A stretch of 64,000 nucleotides of DNA from Sipunculus nudus (Eukaryota; Annelida; Sipuncula; Golfingiida; Sipunculidae): positions 79,913,056-79,977,055 of the forward strand of contig CM049310.1 of assembly GCA_026874595.1 (NCBI GenBank), in the 5' to 3' direction. The notes below the pieces were generated by a model. That model saw nothing but the letters and a program-made list of their open reading frames with translations, was not told the origin of the DNA and did not search any database. Below, in pieces: positions 12,801 to 24,269 of this stretch. The position numbers and the translations under genes were made by a program. Numbering within the stretch: the stretch's first letter is position 1; each line of letters starts with the position of its first letter.

Positions 12801-14392
12801 AGGGGAACGCTGGGTATATAAAGGGCCCAATGGGAGCACTCCATCAGTGGGAGTGGTCTGTGCATGCAGTACAGAGCTCAGTCTTTTACACAATTTTGGA
12901 GTTATTAAGTTTGAAACAAGCTGTATACATCCAGTTTTTGTCTGAGATAAAGATTTATGTGTTGTGAATAAAATGAGCTAAGTAAAAACACTCAACTCCT
13001 CACCTGTTTGTTGTAATATATGAGAGAATAAACAACAGTCAGTGGTAATATCCAGTTTGAATTTGCCGGTATAAGTCACATAACTAAGTCACATGGGTAA
13101 AGAGGGTGGAGCCTATGAATAGTAAACATACACGGAGCCATGTGCTCAGCCTGGTCATATGAATGTACCCCTCTCAGGGGGTTTTGTTGCTTCATGTTGA
13201 TTAAGTAAAAAAATAAATATCTAACAAGTTTCAGAATGAAAATAATTAGCTTTATTGCTGTTATCTTTAACATTTTAATTTGTCCAAGCCGGTTTGTGGC
13301 AGGTTAGTTGTCACACACCAAATGCAACGCCAGTTCATTGGTCTTCATCACTGACACTTTCATTGAGCTCCCCGTTATCTTTATACCCCGTCTCCATGTC
13401 TTTCATCAGCTGTATCATGTTCCGGCTGTATGTAATAACTGAGTGTAAGACAGTCTGTACAGATTCACCTTGACATGTACATCCTCAAGGACAGGGCTGA
13501 TTCACATGATACTCCATATCTGACTGCTGATTAACGTTCACTTTGTTGCTGAAAATCCCAGTCTCAATACTCAAATTTATGTGGAGTACTCATGGTTATT
13601 TACTGCTGTGTTGAGCTGATTCGGCCTGCCTGTACAGTATGCTGACCACTCTGACACAAAAATATCTGCGACATGGAACCTGCATCCAAACTCACAGGAC
13701 TGTATGCACAGGAGATAGCTTGCCCACCACTGAGACACAATACAGTCTGTCATGAGGGAGAGGGGGCACATTCAAAGCAAATTCTCAAGACTAGGTTAAT
13801 CAGAAGATGGAATAAATCTATCTCCATTATAATACATTGCTCATATTTATTATATATAATATATATTATACTTAAATTGAAGTCTTATATGCTTGTAGAG
13901 AAACTAATATAAAATTTATTTTTTAAAAGTTGTGATTAAAAGTATGCCATTTTACAAAAGTTTTAACAAAACAAAAAAAAATATAACCAAATAACCTGAA
14001 GCAATCATGAAGAAACTTGGCATGAGGAACTGTCAGACAGTGCAGCTTGGACTAGTAAAACTCAATTTCACTAGGCAGTTAAACCTGCAACCAGTCATTT
14101 GACAAGTTCCTGATAATGCTCCTGAATGTTAGGAATACAAAGGCAAACATGAATCCTGTGTTTCTGAAAATAATTGTAGTTAAGCTTATTTAATTAGATA
14201 AAATAAGTAGCAAGTTTCAGTCATGTAGACTATTGGTGCATCTTGCAGCACAGCTTTACCCCTCCAACCCTGCATGTCCCACAGCACATTATGATGTTTT
14301 TCTACAGAGCTCCCTGCTGGTACAGGGTTGACAGTGATGCATGACTTGCTGTACTGCATGAACTGGTGGTAGGTCCTACCGCAGATTCCCCT
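12801..14392. mobile_element. Non-autonomous piggyBac-like element, TTAA-flanked
   Basis: A 1592-bp insertion bounded by inverted AGGGGAA (12801-12807) and TTCCCCT (14386-14392). Each end is directly flanked by TTAA (12797-12800 and 14393-14396). A 12-bp subterminal inverted motif CATGCAGTACAG lies at 12863-12874 and, reversed, at 14349-14360. TTAA target duplication is the hallmark of piggyBac-type elements. No frame longer than about 80 codons lies inside, so it cannot encode its own transposase. It interrupts the intron between linker exons C and D and explains most of their wider spacing. The superfamily name is inference. Confidence 0.6.
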
Positions 14393-14608
14393 TTAAGCAT
14401 ATGATGTACCCATGGACAAGTATAATAGTCAATGCCATACATGTCAGTTTGATGCTTTCCGGTATCTTCGATTATATTTATTATGTCTTCCTTTAACTTG
14501 CGTAAAACTTCATTCACATTTAATTTTAAGCACAATAAGCGTTTATATTATAACAACCTAATAGATAACCGCTGATGTTTTTCGCTAAATCCTATTTTCA
14601 TATTTTAG

Positions 14609-14701
14609 AGCTACCTTCAACCACTTCTTTGATGCCTGCTACTACACCCACAACATCCGTGCCCGCTTCAACCAGTCATCCTGTAGAGGCCCCGTCCACT
14701 G
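14609..14701 (+). CDS. Thr/Pro-rich linker exon, copy D (altered donor)
   Basis: The fourth copy of the linker exon, with acceptor TTCATATTTTAG. It starts with the split Glu codon and then LPSTTSLMPATTPTTSVP. At the position of the usual donor (G|GTACT) this copy has G|CTACT, so the GT is lost. A stronger donor, C|GTGAGC, starts at 14711. Using it would lengthen the exon to 14710, adding 9 nt and keeping phase 1-1. Either the exon is extended by three codons or it is skipped. Both leave the transcript in frame into the lectin exon at 20870. Confidence 0.6.
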
Positions 14702-14710
14702 CTACTATAC

Positions 14711-16814
14711 GTGAGCTATATTGCACCAAGTCATTTAATAGTTTATGTATCTTAATATGTCAACTAGTAGTACAAATATGCCATAAGGAAGTGTTTATTG
14801 TGATGTAACCATATGATTATACACAGTAATTAAGCTTGAAATGTTATGTAGAGAATAGTTACCACAAAGATTTTATAAATTATAACTAAAAGGCAAAGCC
14901 TCATATCACAAAATTTGTATACTCCGTGAAATCCCAGAACTTTCGGCAATGTGAGGCTATATAACAATGTCTCAAAAAAGTTGGCCAAATTTGGCAAAAT
15001 GCTATGAAATACAACTGAGGGAGTATATCGCATGCTCAATGTTATGATTCATTGAAAGCGGATTTTCAGTCTTAAATATTGAGCCTTTTTTTTTACAGTT
15101 TTGTCAATTTAAGGCTTAATAGGTCATTGCATAGGAATTTTTGTTTATAAATGCTAGTCTCGTGAAATATCGCTTCATTTATCATCAAACGAGATTTCGT
15201 AAAAAAATTTCATATGCTTGAGAGAATACTCTAGCTTATTTTATTTGTCTCTCTGCCCCTTATAATATATTTTAAATGGCCTAGGCTTTGATATTTTTGT
15301 CTGTCTATCTGTCGTTGTCCTCCACTTTTCTCTTCTGGACCAAATGTCAAGTTTCCCATTTAAGATTTTATTTGATTCAATTAGTGTATAATGCCTAAAA
15401 CTAGATATATATTGGTTTAAGTCTGTCCGTCAATCCGTTCGTCATACAATGGCATAGCTGCCTGTATTTGTCTGTCTGTATGGAGTTTAGGGAAACGTTC
15501 GACCTCTGGTTATCATTTTTATGTGTCCGGACTAAAATTCTGCATCAATCGCTCATAAACGTTTACATCAGGCAAATATCCCCGGACCTTTTAAAATCAA
15601 AATCGATTCGTGCAGGTCACCTAATAACGGCAACACAAGTTTCACTTATATATTTGTAAAATGTAGCCACATAAACGGTTTTTGTATATTATTCGTTTTA
15701 ATTTCTATTGCCATTTTTCTCACTTAAGAATAATCGTTCTGCATTTACCATGCTTACATATGATTTGACAAAGCTGATGTAATGCCTTATATAGGCGCAT
15801 TTTTTATAACATTGAAATTTTCTATATAGAGGTATAGCTGTATTTGTCAAGTCACATTGGTCTATTTTGTTTTGCATGAAATAGCTTTATATAAGTTATA
15901 TGTGACACACTCGTAAAACTCGCAAAATTTAGATTCAAACCAGAATAAGCGAGTTATTAAGCAAACGTATGTAACTCCGTCAGAGACGTCTGGTTTTCTG
16001 CATTTTGTAGCATTTAACATTTTGGTATGTGACACTGTTGCAGGCGTCTTAAATTCACGCTCAAATTTCGCAAGAAATTCGCGGCAGTGGTTTAGAATTC
16101 GATCACTTGATAAGCTAAAGAGGTAAAGCGTATCTCATTTTATCTCTGTGTCTCCTATAAACCAATGAACTGGCTGGACCTTACGTCAAGCAGTTCACCT
16201 CTGGTAGAGTAGTCTGTTTGTTGACCGCTTGGATCTTCGGTTCGGCAAGCGGCTTGATTAGTTCTGAACGTTTGACTGTTTGTTTGCTGTCAGCACTTTA
16301 CGGGCCTAAACTTCGCAGCAACCGCTCTGAAACTTAAACAATTAGTACAATACTTAAACTCTTCTTTCGGTGACCACGGTCAATGGTCAGTTTGAGGTCA
16401 CCATAAAAGATCAAAATATTCTTCATCATATCTTTATATTTAAATTATTATAACGTAACTTAATATAATCATCTCTCTGAAAGCTGCTCTGAGAGCGATT
16501 ACTGTGGTATGCATTTTCAGGATAATCTGACAAGATAGACTATAGATTTTTTTAAAGTTTTTCTTTCCCTTAAAATGAGAATGTTTTATATTTCACTTAA
16601 AGACTGCCAGCGGCGTTGGTATATCTTCTAATCTTGTACCATTATCACAGGGTTTATGGCAGAATCTGAAGAAGAAGCCTTTGGCTTATTCTGGCTTATT
16701 CCTATCGCCACATAACCTAATTTTGCCATTAACAAGGTTACCTATTTAATGTTATTTATGAAATTTGAAAAAAAAATAGAGTTAATATGTTTGTATCTCG
16801 GCCAATTTCTTAGC
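14711..16814 (+). other. Intron, nothing recognised
   Basis: AT-rich intronic DNA between linker exon D and the dispersed repeat. It has short random frames only, no further linker-exon copy and no clear transposon ends. Confidence 0.5.
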
Positions 16815-18545
16815 CAGATAGGTTAAGTTTTTAGCTCAGCTGACTGTAAGTATTTTTGTGGTGTTGTAAGACCATCAAATGGAACTGTTGTAAATCAACT
16901 GGGCGCAATTCGTTAACATTTATCTAAAAAAATCTTCTAACCGTACATCCAGGGATATCGATGAAAAATATCCTTGGAAACCTGAAAAAGTCTCATGTAT
17001 CCTCTGAGCAATGGTGATCATAAATAACCCCCTGGGTCATAAAAAAAGATATAATAGCTCAAGTATCTAAATTACTAACGCATTGATTGCCATGATTATT
17101 GTATTCATATTGATCATTGACTGTTTCACTAGTTCCTGCAGACTGGTAGCACCACCTGTATTTTTCGAATTTCACGGATTTTTGTGGTTTTTATGTGGCC
17201 ATTAAATGAAGCGGTCTTCAATTAACAATGCACACATAGTGACTATTTCACCTAGAATCATCTTAATGTACCTCCAAGAAGGTGCATGAAATATTTCCTT
17301 CGAAACACGAGAAAAAGGTCTCTGTTTCCCAAATCCTCTTAGCTATGGGGCTCGTGAGTACTCGCAAGGATAATTTTAAAAAGTGATACAAAAGCTCCAG
17401 TATCTAAATAACTAATGCATTGATCGCCATGATTATTTGAATGTTTATTGTTCATGGATTGTTTCATCAGTTCCTGCACACTGGTAGCGCCACCTGTATC
17501 CTAAATTTTACGTATTTTGGTTCCTTTTTGTGTCGTTCAAATTTATTGGTCGTCGATTAACAGGGCACAAATCGTAACCGTTTGACAAAGAATCTGCAAA
17601 TGTGACTTCCAGAGTGGTCCATAAAAATCCCCATGGACACTTGAAAGTAAGTCTCTGTCACCCATATACTCAGAGCTTTGAGGCTCATAGGTACCCCCAG
17701 GATATTTAAAAATTTATACAAAAGTTTAGTATCTGAAAAGTATTGATTTATCGCCATGGTTATTTATTTGCATGCTTATTATGAACAGACTCGTGGCGGC
17801 ACCTGTATTTTTTTATATTTGTACGCACTTTTTTAGAATGTCCTACTTGACATCCAAGGAGGTCGATATAAAAAAAAAGTCACAGAACCCCCCCCCCCCC
17901 GAATAATTAAAAATTTGATACCGAAGCTCCAGTATATGCATAACTAATACATTGATCGCTATGATTAATTTGCGTGAATATTGATCATGGTTGATTGTTT
18001 CATCCTGCGGACTGGTGGCGTCACCTGTACTTTTTTATACTTTTTACCATTTTGTTTTTCTATTGTTGAGACCTTCAAATGAAGTGGTTTTGCTGTTTAT
18101 AGGGCACAGACAGACGTAACCGTTAGACCTAGAAATGTTTAATTATACATCCACGGAGTTTCTAGGCATATCTCCCTGGAAACCTGATATTAGGTCATGG
18201 TGACCTATATTTTGCGAATTGGGGAAGAAAACATGATATTTAAGCACTCTGTGAAAAAGATGACGCACAAATTGTATCAGTTTTGCCTAGAACCCTCATA
18301 CATGACTCTCAATGAGGTTCATTAATAATCTCATTTGAAACCTGAAATAATGTCACTGGGACCTAATTTCTGCAAGCTGTTTGAATGAACTTGACTTTAA
18401 TACTCTAATAGTTATGTAGGAACAAGGATAACTGAATGTAGGAAAAGGTCACTGTAACCTTTATCTAAGGTCTATTGGCAAAATGTTGAGCGCTCTTGTA
18501 GCAATCCAGCTGAGCGTCGTGGCTCATATGCCACTTGCTTTATTC
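16815..18545 (+). repeat. Dispersed mollusc-type repeat with internal tandem units
   Basis: It starts near TTTAGCTCAGCTGACTG and ends near GCTGAGCGTCGTGGCTCA and CACTTGCTTT. Inside, a unit with GACTGGTAGCGCCACCTGTA recurs at about 17141, 17479, 17788 and 18010. A second unit carries ACCTGATATTAGGTCATG and TCACTGGGACCTA-type text. Related copies occur at 24270, 44700 and 47540. The GAGCT start and CTTGTTT-like end resemble a repeat widespread in mollusc genomes (established knowledge, not checked here). It lies in the intron before the lectin exons and has no coding capacity. Confidence 0.6.
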
Positions 18546-18559
18546 ACCCGACGGGAGTC

Positions 18560-19690
18560 GAATCTGCCTTTCACATATAAACACCTGCGCACCAATGGTC
18601 TCTGTGATAGACTGCAATCAGCATATCAACGGAACCACTCCACTGAAACGGCGCTCATTAAGGTTCAGTCAGACATAGCGGATCAATGGTGGTGCTGCTA
18701 ATGATGGACCTCTCTGCCGCGTTTGATACCTTGGATCACAAAACACTCATCACTCGCTTTGAGCATTCTTTAGGCATAAACGGGACAGCCCTTCAGTGGT
18801 TAGAGTCCAACCTCAACAACAGATCCCAGTGTGTTGCAGATGACTTTTTTTTTCTCTCCAAAAAAAACATACTGAAGAATGGTGTTCCACAGGGCTCGGT
18901 CTTAGGCCCGAAAGACTACTGTATGTGTACCCTATTGGCACCATTGTAAGGCAGCATAACGTGTCGCATCACAGTTTTGCTGACGGCACCCAAAGTTACC
19001 ATGTGATCAAGTCATCTTGTCAATGTGCGGAAACTACACTACAGATCCAGACATGCATGTCCCCAATAAGCAGCTGGATGACGAACAACACGCCGAAATT
19101 AAACAACGATAAATTTGAGTATATATCTTCTTCCACAAAAACCGGCAGTTCCATCCCCGTGATTATGTCCTGTCATTGCGAGATGTCATATTCTTGCCAT
19201 CTCCTAAGGTAAGAAACCTGGTGGCCACGCAGAAAAGTTGTCTCACCTTGGAGAACACATCAGCTCTGTCTTGAGGTCATGCTATTACCAGAACAGGTCC
19301 ATTTGCAGAATCCGACGATGCATCACTACTAATGCTTGCAAAATGCTGGTGCAAACCTTTGTGACCTCTCAAATTGATTATGCCGATTCGCTTCTGTATG
19401 GCATCACCCAAGCTTAGATTGGCAGGCTGCAGCGCCTTAGGAATTGTGCTGCTTGGCTTATCACACTTACCCAGCCGGGACCTCACATTAAAACAGTACT
19501 TATGGGGCTACATTGGCTACCGGTGGTATACCGATCTTGCTTTAAATCCTGTTACTTACCTACAAAGCCCTCCAAGGCTTTGCACCTTCATACCTCGCTG
19601 ACATGATTAAGGAGTTTTGCCCGTTGCGTGCACTAAGGTCAGCCAATAAATCTCTCCTTGATGTGCCGAGGCGTTTATTTTTCTGTATCG
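18560..19690 (+). mobile_element. Dead LINE fragment (jockey/CR1-like reverse transcriptase)
   Basis: Pieces of a reverse transcriptase in all three + frames lie in the correct order. QSAYQRNHSTETALI is the thumb-side block seen in jockey/CR1 LINEs. LSAAFDTLDH is catalytic block A, and GVPQGSVLG is the block before the catalytic box. A decayed FADGTQSY replaces the expected YADD box, so a catalytic Asp is lost. Downstream, TYKAL and then APSYLADMI and SLLDVPRR match the usual C-terminal region. There are at least four frameshifts and several stops. It is 5' truncated, abuts the preceding dispersed repeat, and sits in the lectin gene intron in sense orientation. Confidence 0.8.
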
Positions 19691-20269
19691 GGTAGCTTTT
19701 TATCAGTAATCTGTGATTGAGTTGTATGTCTCGCCAAATCCTTCTTATATTCTCGTCAATCGAAAATAATCGTGTTTTCACCAAAATGCATGAAACTCAA
19801 ACTTATTATGTCTCTTGAACCTGTATAACTTTCCACAAAGCGTCCTGGCATCAGATGAATGACGATATGGTCGTCCAACTTGGTTATTATTATCATGCGT
19901 TTGCCACAAGAGAGTCCTATTGTTTTATATGGATTTGTCTACTTTTCTGTATCATTAGATTTTTATACGCTACTATGACACATTCGATGTTTTCTAAAAT
20001 CCTCGCAACGTTTGCCGACCTTTGTAATTATATTTCAAAGTAATATGGATTCGTGCACTATAATAGTTCGGTTTAGAAAAACTATTGTATAACGCTTCGG
20101 TTACACGGGTCTTTCGATCGATACATTGGATTCATTACAATTTATCACCAAAAATGTAACACATTACGGCCTTTTAATTTTCATTACCTTTCTATTTGAG
20201 CAAACTGTAATTTTAAAATATCAGTTTGTCAACATATGCATAAATGGTCATAAGTTAAAATAATTTATA

Positions 20270-20530
20270 CGGTTCGAACTGAGCCTGCAATCTCAACTAG
20301 CTCATGTGGTTTAGGCCGTCCCCCAGGGTCAGCGCTGAGCCCCGGAGCGGTGTTTCACACACAAACGGGTGCGCTTTTCTGGGGTTTGTAAGCTGTGTGA
20401 CCCAGCATTGGGGACGATAACCCAAAATTCACGGTACAGTATTCACCGGGCCTGGTTTAAACCAGAATAGAAAATGAGAGGAATTTTGTGCCACTGCTCT
20501 GTCACATAGTCCTAAACCTGAACGCAGTTC
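20270..20530 (+). repeat. SINE-like repeat, copy 1 (tRNA B-box remnant)
   Basis: It starts at a B-box-like GGTTCGAACTG. GGCCGTCCCCCAGGGT and a GC-rich body follow. A tail block from about 20410 (GGGGACGATAACCC, then ATTCACCGG and TGAGAGGAA) is similar to 22790-22890. No A box is seen, so the copy is probably 5' truncated. It lies directly upstream of the first lectin exon. Confidence 0.45.
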
Positions 20531-20869
20531 TGCAGATGTACACGTTTAGTTAATCTATCGGTCAAATGTAGGCGGTAACCTTCTTAAAAATATTAAAAAT
20601 AAATGGTTTGCAATATCATACCTGATTGGTTATACCTACGTAACATCTCAGTACCTCGAGGAAAATTTCGGGATAGTATAAAATCATACACAACCTAAGC
20701 CTTAATGAGTGAATAAGTAAATCAGATGAAAAATTGAAATGGATCTAGGGACAGAGATCCGGTAAATATAATCATAAGTAATAGGTCGAATAGTTTAGTC
20801 TTTGTTTCAGGAGCCTAGCTATGAAATCAAATTTCTGTGAATCTTTTTCCATTTAATGATCTTTCACAG

Positions 20870-21076
20870 AAAAAACTTGCCCTTATGGATTCAATTACAA
20901 ACTTGACAATGGAGCGGATGCATCATGTTTCAAGTTCGTCCGTGACCAACCCAGAACAGGGGATAATGCACGTGACCACTGTTCTAGCCTCGGAGCTCAA
21001 CTGGCCTCTATAGAAACTGCAGAGGAAATGGCTCACCTCACAGGGGTCATTAAGAGTGAAGAAGATCTGTTGGGAT
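20870..21076 (+). CDS. C-type lectin domain, N-terminal half exon
   Basis: A 207-nt phase 1-1 exon, with acceptor ATCTTTCACAG and donor GGAT|GTAAGT. It starts KTCPYGFNYKLDNGADASC, where the first Cys pair of a long-form C-type lectin domain is visible. It continues with ARDHCSSLGAQLASIETAEE, matching the family's helix-2 block (C-x-x-x-G-A-x-L-A-x-I). The last split codon joins to 25454 and gives GYYWTSG, the usual first core strand. C-type lectin domains bind sugars or proteins outside the cell, and bivalves have large families of them, often immune-related. Linker exon D splices into it in frame, giving Glu or Gln before LysThrCys. Confidence 0.85.
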
Positions 21077-21123
21077 GTAAGTAAAACAACACTTGTCAAT
21101 AATTAAAATTACATTTCAAAGAA

Positions 21124-21630
21124 CAGTGATGGAGGAATCGAGTCCGGACGCGAGTCAACTTTTTATAGGGACTCGTACTCTGACTTAAACTCGAGAGTCC
21201 GGAGGCTGGCACTCGAACTCGAAGGTAAAGACTCAAGTTATTGTGCAGAATTAATCTCTATTACAGTTTAAGGGAAGCTCTGTCAAATACTATAAATGTA
21301 TTTATTAATTTGCGAACTTCTATATCTGAATATTAAATGAGAAAGAATTATCGAATAGCTTCAGCTTTGCGTCGGGAGCTAAATGAAATGAAACATCCAG
21401 GTAGAAAGCAAAGTGTAAATAAACAAAATATTTATAGTTATCTCTACTTTTAATCTTAAAATTCTCTTAATAAGGAGATTTTATTGGACTCATAGTCGGG
21501 TTTGATAAGGGTTCCATATGCCTAGGACTCGCGCTTGAAACTCAAGTACTTTGACTTCAACTCGATCTCTAGTGGCCTAAACTCTGACTAGTATTCGGAC
21601 TGGAATAGTGTGGACTCGACTACTACACTG
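21124..21630. mobile_element. hAT-like MITE, about 507 bp
   Basis: The left end CAGTGATGGAGGAATCGAG and the reverse complement of the right end CAGTGTAGTAGTCGAG align with one 2-base gap and continue into TCC. The flanks are CAAAGAA (21117-21123) and CAAAGAG (21631-21637), a near-perfect target duplication. CAGTG ends and about 8-bp duplications are typical of hAT elements. The interior is rich in GACTC/GAGTC words. There is no transposase frame. It sits 48 bp after the donor of the first lectin exon. Confidence 0.6.
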
Positions 21631-21637
21631 CAAAGAG

Positions 21638-22529
21638 ATTCATAACCTTCATCCTCTTATATTACTTCATTTTCTGCGGTCAATGAGCGACTGTCTGAAG
21701 TAACATAAATAAATTCAATAAATAATAATTGTTCGTTCTGGGGTTAACTTCTGTTAACGATTGTACATTCACCAAACAATTATCTTTTGTGCAATCTTAT
21801 ATATTGGTGTATTTTTGAAAAAAAAATAGAAATAGAAAAGTTTAAAGCATGAGGTAAGTAGCAAAAGCAACGAAAGAGATACAATACTTTTCATCAGAAA
21901 TAAAGAAAATTTATCCAATATGATATACATATTTTGAATTCAAAGATTAACTCGATGTATAAATGTAGGGTTTTACTGTTTCTCCGAAGATTTAAAAATA
22001 AAAATCAAGTTTTTTATTGGAAAAAGAGGTATGTTTTGCCTGTTGCATTAAAAAATGTGTACAACAATAATTTTTTCTAAAAACGCATACAATTATCACG
22101 AGGCATTTTTTATTGTACACATATATTCTTTCTTCTTCGTAGAGTTTTCATGATAAAAAATGATAAATTAAGCAATGCCTCTTAGTTAAAAATCTATTTA
22201 AACTTTCTTAAAATAAAAAATACTCATTTTAAATAATACATTTTCAAAAATACGTCCAATATTGGAAAGTATTATTTTCAGTGGTTGGTGAAAAATATCT
22301 CTCCTGTGTAATTGACTGTAACACAGTTTTTGTGAAACTCACCAAATACGGTTTAGAAAGAAAAATTTTGTCTCAGTTGGCTCATGAAAATGCGATTTAA
22401 TTCTCTTCCTCTCGAATTACTTTTTACGATTTATCAGGAATAAAAATGGATTTAAATGCAAATGTCAAAACTGTAAGTGTCAAACTTTGAAGGAGATGGA
22501 GTTTATTTCCAATAATGAAAGGCTTCCCG
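21638..22529 (+). other. Lectin-domain intron, nothing recognised
   Basis: Very AT-rich DNA with no exon, repeat ends or RNA gene that I can support. Confidence 0.5.
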
Positions 22530-22900
22530 TTAAGCAGAGCAGAGCGCTCACCCTGGGTGTGGGCCGTCCGTTAAAAACCTCAGCGTCTCGGCTGAGATTC
22601 GAATACACGATCTCTCCCGTCTTTGAGTCTTACGCTCTACCCCTGAGCCACAAAAGCCGGTAAAATTCGGAGACTATGAAACCCAAAGATTTACCGGCTT
22701 CTCGGCCTACACCAAGGTGGTCGCTCTTGAGGCTTAATTTGAAGGCCAGACTTAACAACCGTGTTGTACCCACAGACGAGTGCACAAGGGGGACGATTTC
22801 ACAACTTGGCCTGCAGGTGCAGTAGTCACCGGATATATATAATACCAGGATATAAAATTAGAGGAAGCGTGTGATACTGCCCTGTCAACTTGTTGGAGAC
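22530..22900. repeat. SINE-like repeat, copy 2, with nested tRNA-derived head
   Basis: The block from about 22790 to 22890 (GGGGGACGATTTC, then AGTCACCGG and TTAGAGGAA) matches copy 1 at 20410-20510 in the same orientation. A tRNA-derived segment lies in it on the opposite strand (22590-22660). GGGCCGTCC near 22560 also has a counterpart in copy 1. An inverted pair CCGGTAAA/TTTACCGG flanks about 26 bases near 22657-22698. The internal organisation is unclear. Confidence 0.45.
22590..22660 (-). other. tRNA-derived sequence (SINE head or tRNA pseudogene)
   Basis: On the minus strand TGGCTCAGGGGTAGAGC fits the pol III A box and tRNA D arm (stem GCTC/GAGC). About 35 bases later TATTCGAATCT fits the B box/T loop. 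The anticodon stem does not pair, so a working tRNA is unlikely. It is best read as the head of a tRNA-derived SINE. Confidence 0.5.
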
Positions 22901-24269
22901 CGTAAAAAATATCTACACATGTACACACTCATTAAATCTAGCATTTAAGTATAGGCGACTTCCTCTAGCAACAAAAATATATTAAGAATAAAGAGCATGC
23001 AATATCCTGCATGATATATTTGTTCTACAACGTTTTCCGAAACGGATTGTAATTCTGCTAGTAATACTTTAAAAAAATTTTAAAAAAATACAAAGATAGG
23101 GATGATGTAAAAGATATGCCGCCCTAGGACTTAAGGATGAGCTTATTTCCAATATTGCAATACATATACTATGTAGCTTTTGCCAATTTATAACTAAATA
23201 ACATGCTGCTTCAAAAGAATCACCCAAAATATCGAATATACTGAGTTTTACCATTTATGATGAAGTTTTAATAACATCTTGCGTGAGGAAATCTGTGTTT
23301 CGTAGATATGAATATGTGAACGTTGACATATCTGTTGCAACATGCGTGTAATCAACATAAAAACCATCTTAAAGTTTATGAACAGAGATCTCCACGTTTT
23401 ATTATTTCACAATTTACCTGTTAATATTGTACATTCTAATTCATTTCTGCACAAACTCACCATTCATTTTGTTCATATATATTGAACTAGTCTTACAGAT
23501 GATGTTCGTTGTATGTATAATAATTGAAGTTTGAGAGATAACAAATTATTTTGCATCTGGAATCAAACAAATACTAAGGTCCTTGCGAAAATATTAAAAA
23601 TGGTTTTAGGTTTTATCATTTTTGTCTCAATCTAAAAGTGTCATTTATAGTCATACACAGAGTTTACACAAAGAGGGGGTCAACATCTGCGCCCCCCCCC
23701 CCCCCTGATTCCGTTCAGGTGGGCATTTAACTAGTATAATGGCGATATAAGTTATATAGCACATTAGTAAGTTCAATGTGTATTCAATACGATATATTAA
23801 ATATAAATCATTTTTATACCTGAAATAATAAAATATATACTCAGTACAAGCAGTGTTCTTGAATCGCTGTTTACGGCGCCGTATTCACATTCGTAAATAT
23901 GGATTCCTGTCTTATAATATTTTAAGTTATGAGTACATTCAACTGTTTATCCGGCAACGGCATCGTCAATGCTTTTTAAGTGTACACATCGACCCTGAAA
24001 AGTTTGTATTTGGGAGTCAAATCGCACGTTTTTTGTTCATCACGATGGACTTCAAGGGCGATATTCCTCTGAATATTGCCTTAGCCTTTTATTTACATGT
24101 TGTCAATATAAAGAAGCAAAGGGAAAAACTGCATCCCTTCTATTATTCAAAGATGACAGAAAGATTAAACAGAAACATATTTCATTCTCCATATAAAAAT
24201 AAAAGTGATTTAAAAATATTATCGTGTATTTAGACAACGATAATGTAGCTTACTTTTCTTTTACTTTTT
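22901..24269 (+). other. Lectin-domain intron, one unassigned ORF
   Basis: AT-rich, with a poly-C run at 23692-23705. The frame at 23853-24233 is 126 codons but opens at TTG, shows no domain, and has codon content typical of AT-rich non-coding DNA. I do not call it a gene. Confidence 0.45.

Noticed and set aside
13577-13912. Opposed short frames inside the TTAA-flanked element as transposase remains
   Set aside because: They are under 80 codons and carry no transposase motif such as an acidic triad.
22590-22660. Functional tRNA gene
   Set aside because: The D arm and T loop are recognisable but the anticodon stem does not pair, and it sits in a SINE-like repeat.
23853-24233. 126-codon ORF in the lectin intron
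   Set aside because: It opens at TTG, has no recognisable motif, and lies in AT-rich intron.
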